Position numbers and translations under genes: made by a program. From Negativibacillus massiliensis (lineage in GTDB: Bacteria > Bacillota > Clostridia > Oscillospirales > Ruminococcaceae), in NCBI RefSeq assembly GCF_900148495.1, contig NZ_FTRU01000008.1, positions 806,001 to 870,000 on the forward strand: 64,000 nt of DNA. The letters run 5' to 3'. The notes under the pieces were generated by a model. That model searched no databases. It was not told where the DNA came from and worked only from the letters and a program-made list of their open reading frames with translations. Every line of letters starts with the position of its first letter. Position 1 is the stretch's first letter. This document shows positions 62,708-64,000 of the stretch, piece after piece.

Positions 62708-63910
62708 ATGAACAGGATTACAAAAATGGCGGTATTGTTTGCCGCTTTGCAGATGGGGGTCAGTGTGTTCTGCCTTCCGGTCTCGGCGCAGTCTGGTTTG
62801 ACGGAATCCTCTGTGCAGACAAGCCAGAGTGTAGAAGGAGAATCCATCGACCTTGACAGGCTGATCGAGGAAAAGCTGGATACCCTTTGGGAGGAGGAAC
62901 TTTCCGACAGCATCCCGCAGAGCGCGCAGGAGATTTTGCAGGAGCAAAAGGTGGAGAAAAAAGGAATTTCCGGCATCCTCTCGATGACGCCGGAACAGGT
63001 GTTTGAACTGCTGCTCGACAAGGCAAAGGAACAGATCCGGGAGCCGATTTCGGTAATCGGAAAGGTCATCGGCGTGATGATTTTGTGTTCAGTTTTGGGT
63101 GCGGTGCAGCACAGCGGCATTTCGGGACAGCTTAAAAATGTGTTTACCATCACAGCAGCGGCAGGGGGGGTTACCTTCCTCAGTGAGCCGGTGCTGGGAT
63201 GTATTCGCCAGACGGTGGTTGCCCTGCGGGAAAGTTCACTCTTTCTGCTTTCCTTTACTCCGGTGATGAGCGGGCTGGTGATTGCGGGAGGGCATCCGGC
63301 ATCAGGCGGCGCTTACCAGATGATTTTGCTGTTTGCCTCCCAGATTTTGTCCGAGCTTGCATCGAGGACATTGATTCCGCTGTTGTGCATCTATCTTGCG
63401 CTGTGCATCATGGTGCCGGTTGCACCCTTTTTGCATCTGGAACAGGTGACCGGCGGCATCAAGAGTGTAGTTTGCTGGGGCTTAGGGATTCTGACCACCA
63501 TCTTTGTGGGGATGCTTTCGATACAGACCATCGTGGGCAGCGGCGGGGATTCGCTGATGCTCAAGACATCAAAATTTTTGGTGGGAAGCTTTATCCCGGT
63601 GATTGGCGGCACCATCTCGGATGCGGTCGGAGCGGCAAAAGGATGTGTACAGGTACTAAAAAGTGTGGTCGGCTCCTTTGGAATCTTAGTAGCGGTACTC
63701 AGTTTCCTTCCTGCACTGCTGGAGGTGTGTTTGTGGTATCTTGCGGTGCGTGTGCTGGCGTGGGTTGGGCTGATGCTGGATGCAAAGGAGATTTCCTCGC
63801 TGCTTTCCAGCATCGCGCAGACCTTCTCCATCCTGCTTGCCATGATTGGCTGCTTTATGCTGATGGTACTGGTATCCACGACATTGATGCTGATGATGAC
63901 GGTGGGATAA
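62708..63910 (+). CDS. spoIIIAE: Stage III sporulation protein AE
   Basis: 400 residues. Cleavable signal (AVLFAALQMGVSVFCLPVSAQ), a charged extracytoplasmic segment (about 25-110), then seven or so membrane helices, with TSKFLVGSFIPVIGGTISDA as the best conserved part. Part of the SpoIIIA channel. Confidence 0.94.
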   Translation: MNRITKMAVLFAALQMGVSVFCLPVSAQSGLTESSVQTSQSVEGESIDLDRLIEEKLDTLWEEELSDSIPQSAQEILQEQKVEKKGISGILSMTPEQVFELLLDKAKEQIREPISVIGKVIGVMILCSVLGAVQHSGISGQLKNVFTITAAAGGVTFLSEPVLGCIRQTVVALRESSLFLLSFTPVMSGLVIAGGHPASGGAYQMILLFASQILSELASRTLIPLLCIYLALCIMVPVAPFLHLEQVTGGIKSVVCWGLGILTTIFVGMLSIQTIVGSGGDSLMLKTSKFLVGSFIPVIGGTISDAVGAAKGCVQVLKSVVGSFGILVAVLSFLPALLEVCLWYLAVRVLAWVGLMLDAKEISSLLSSIAQTFSILLAMIGCFMLMVLVSTTLMLMMTVG

Positions 63911-63926
63911 CAAAGGAGGAGACAAA

Positions 63927-64000
63927 ATGGAAGCGATCTCGCAATGGGCGGCAAGCCTTTGTTTTGCGGCAGCAGCCGGAGGGTTGTGCCAGATGCTGGC
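63927..64000 (+). CDS. spoIIIAF: Stage III sporulation protein AF, N-terminal start (partial)
   Basis: AAAGGAGG lies 8 bases before ATG 63927; only 24 codons are inside the window (MEAISQWAASLCFAAAAGGL and a few more), a start and hydrophobic helix consistent with SpoIIIAF, which follows spoIIIAE in the operon. Confidence 0.85.
   Translation, partial: MEAISQWAASLCFAAAAGGLCQML

Overview
The window reads as chromosomal backbone of an endospore-forming, Gram-positive anaerobe of the class Clostridia, probably near the Ruminococcaceae/Oscillospirales; I cannot name a genus. The reasons are the sporulation genes (spoIIIAA to spoIIIAF, yqfC, yqfD, ylbJ), the Bacillota gene orders (dxs-tlyA-nadK-argR-recN, hrcA-grpE-dnaK-dnaJ, yqfC-yqfD-phoH-ybeY-dgkA-era-yqzL-recO-mutS2), T-box and TPP leaders, a CIRCE operator, strong AGGAGG-type ribosome sites and frequent GTG/TTG starts. 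I see no rRNA, tRNA, prophage, transposase or CRISPR array.

Layout. 0-4.6 kb: 3' end of dxs, then tlyA, nadK, argR and recN. 4.6-8.5 kb: a TPP-riboswitch operon for thiamin salvage (thiM, thiE, a HAD phosphatase, thiD, tenA). 8.7-15 kb: an accessory stretch with two secreted proteins that share a C-terminal domain, a tandem 81-bp repeat, T-box-controlled tyrS, an XRE regulator and a GyrI-like protein. 15-19.8 kb: a YhaO/YhaN (SbcD/SbcC-like) pair and a 2H phosphoesterase. 19.9-26.6 kb: a YibE/F membrane protein and the CIRCE-controlled hrcA-grpE-dnaK-dnaJ cluster, with an unusual 98-bp tandem repeat between dnaK and dnaJ. 26.8-31 kb: a GHL10-amidase fusion and ylbJ on the minus strand. 31-40.5 kb: the yqfC to mutS2 run and a MATE transporter. 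40.5-43.2 kb: an M42 peptidase and a cytidine deaminase-like gene bracketed by dispersed repeats. 43.2-46.4 kb: a PucR-type regulator divergent from purA. 46.4-48.9 kb: three poorly characterised minus-strand genes. 49-52 kb: aroF, tyrA and aroQ. 52-56.4 kb: a tryptophan T-box, then a TrpX-type ABC transporter with trpS inside the operon. 56.5-60.5 kb: cysteine desulfidase-like gene, trmB, nagA and an AT-rich acetyltransferase. 60.6 kb to the end: the spoIIIA operon, cut off inside spoIIIAF.

Regulation by RNA is the main theme. Besides the TPP riboswitch and two T-boxes (Tyr and Trp), aroF is preceded by a promoter, a well-placed ribosome site, a 30-codon open frame dense in Tyr and Phe codons, and an intrinsic terminator. 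This is the layout of a ribosome-mediated attenuator and I rate it the best candidate for an undescribed system here. The dnaK-dnaJ gap carries four 98-bp repeats, each with a terminator-like hairpin, and ends in a perfect 14-bp hairpin covering the dnaJ ribosome site, a possible RNA thermometer. Two copies of an intergenic element (near 43.0 and 51.5 kb) keep the same five hairpins although the stem sequences differ, which points to selection on RNA or cruciform structure.

All calls come from reading the sequence; no database search or folding program was run.
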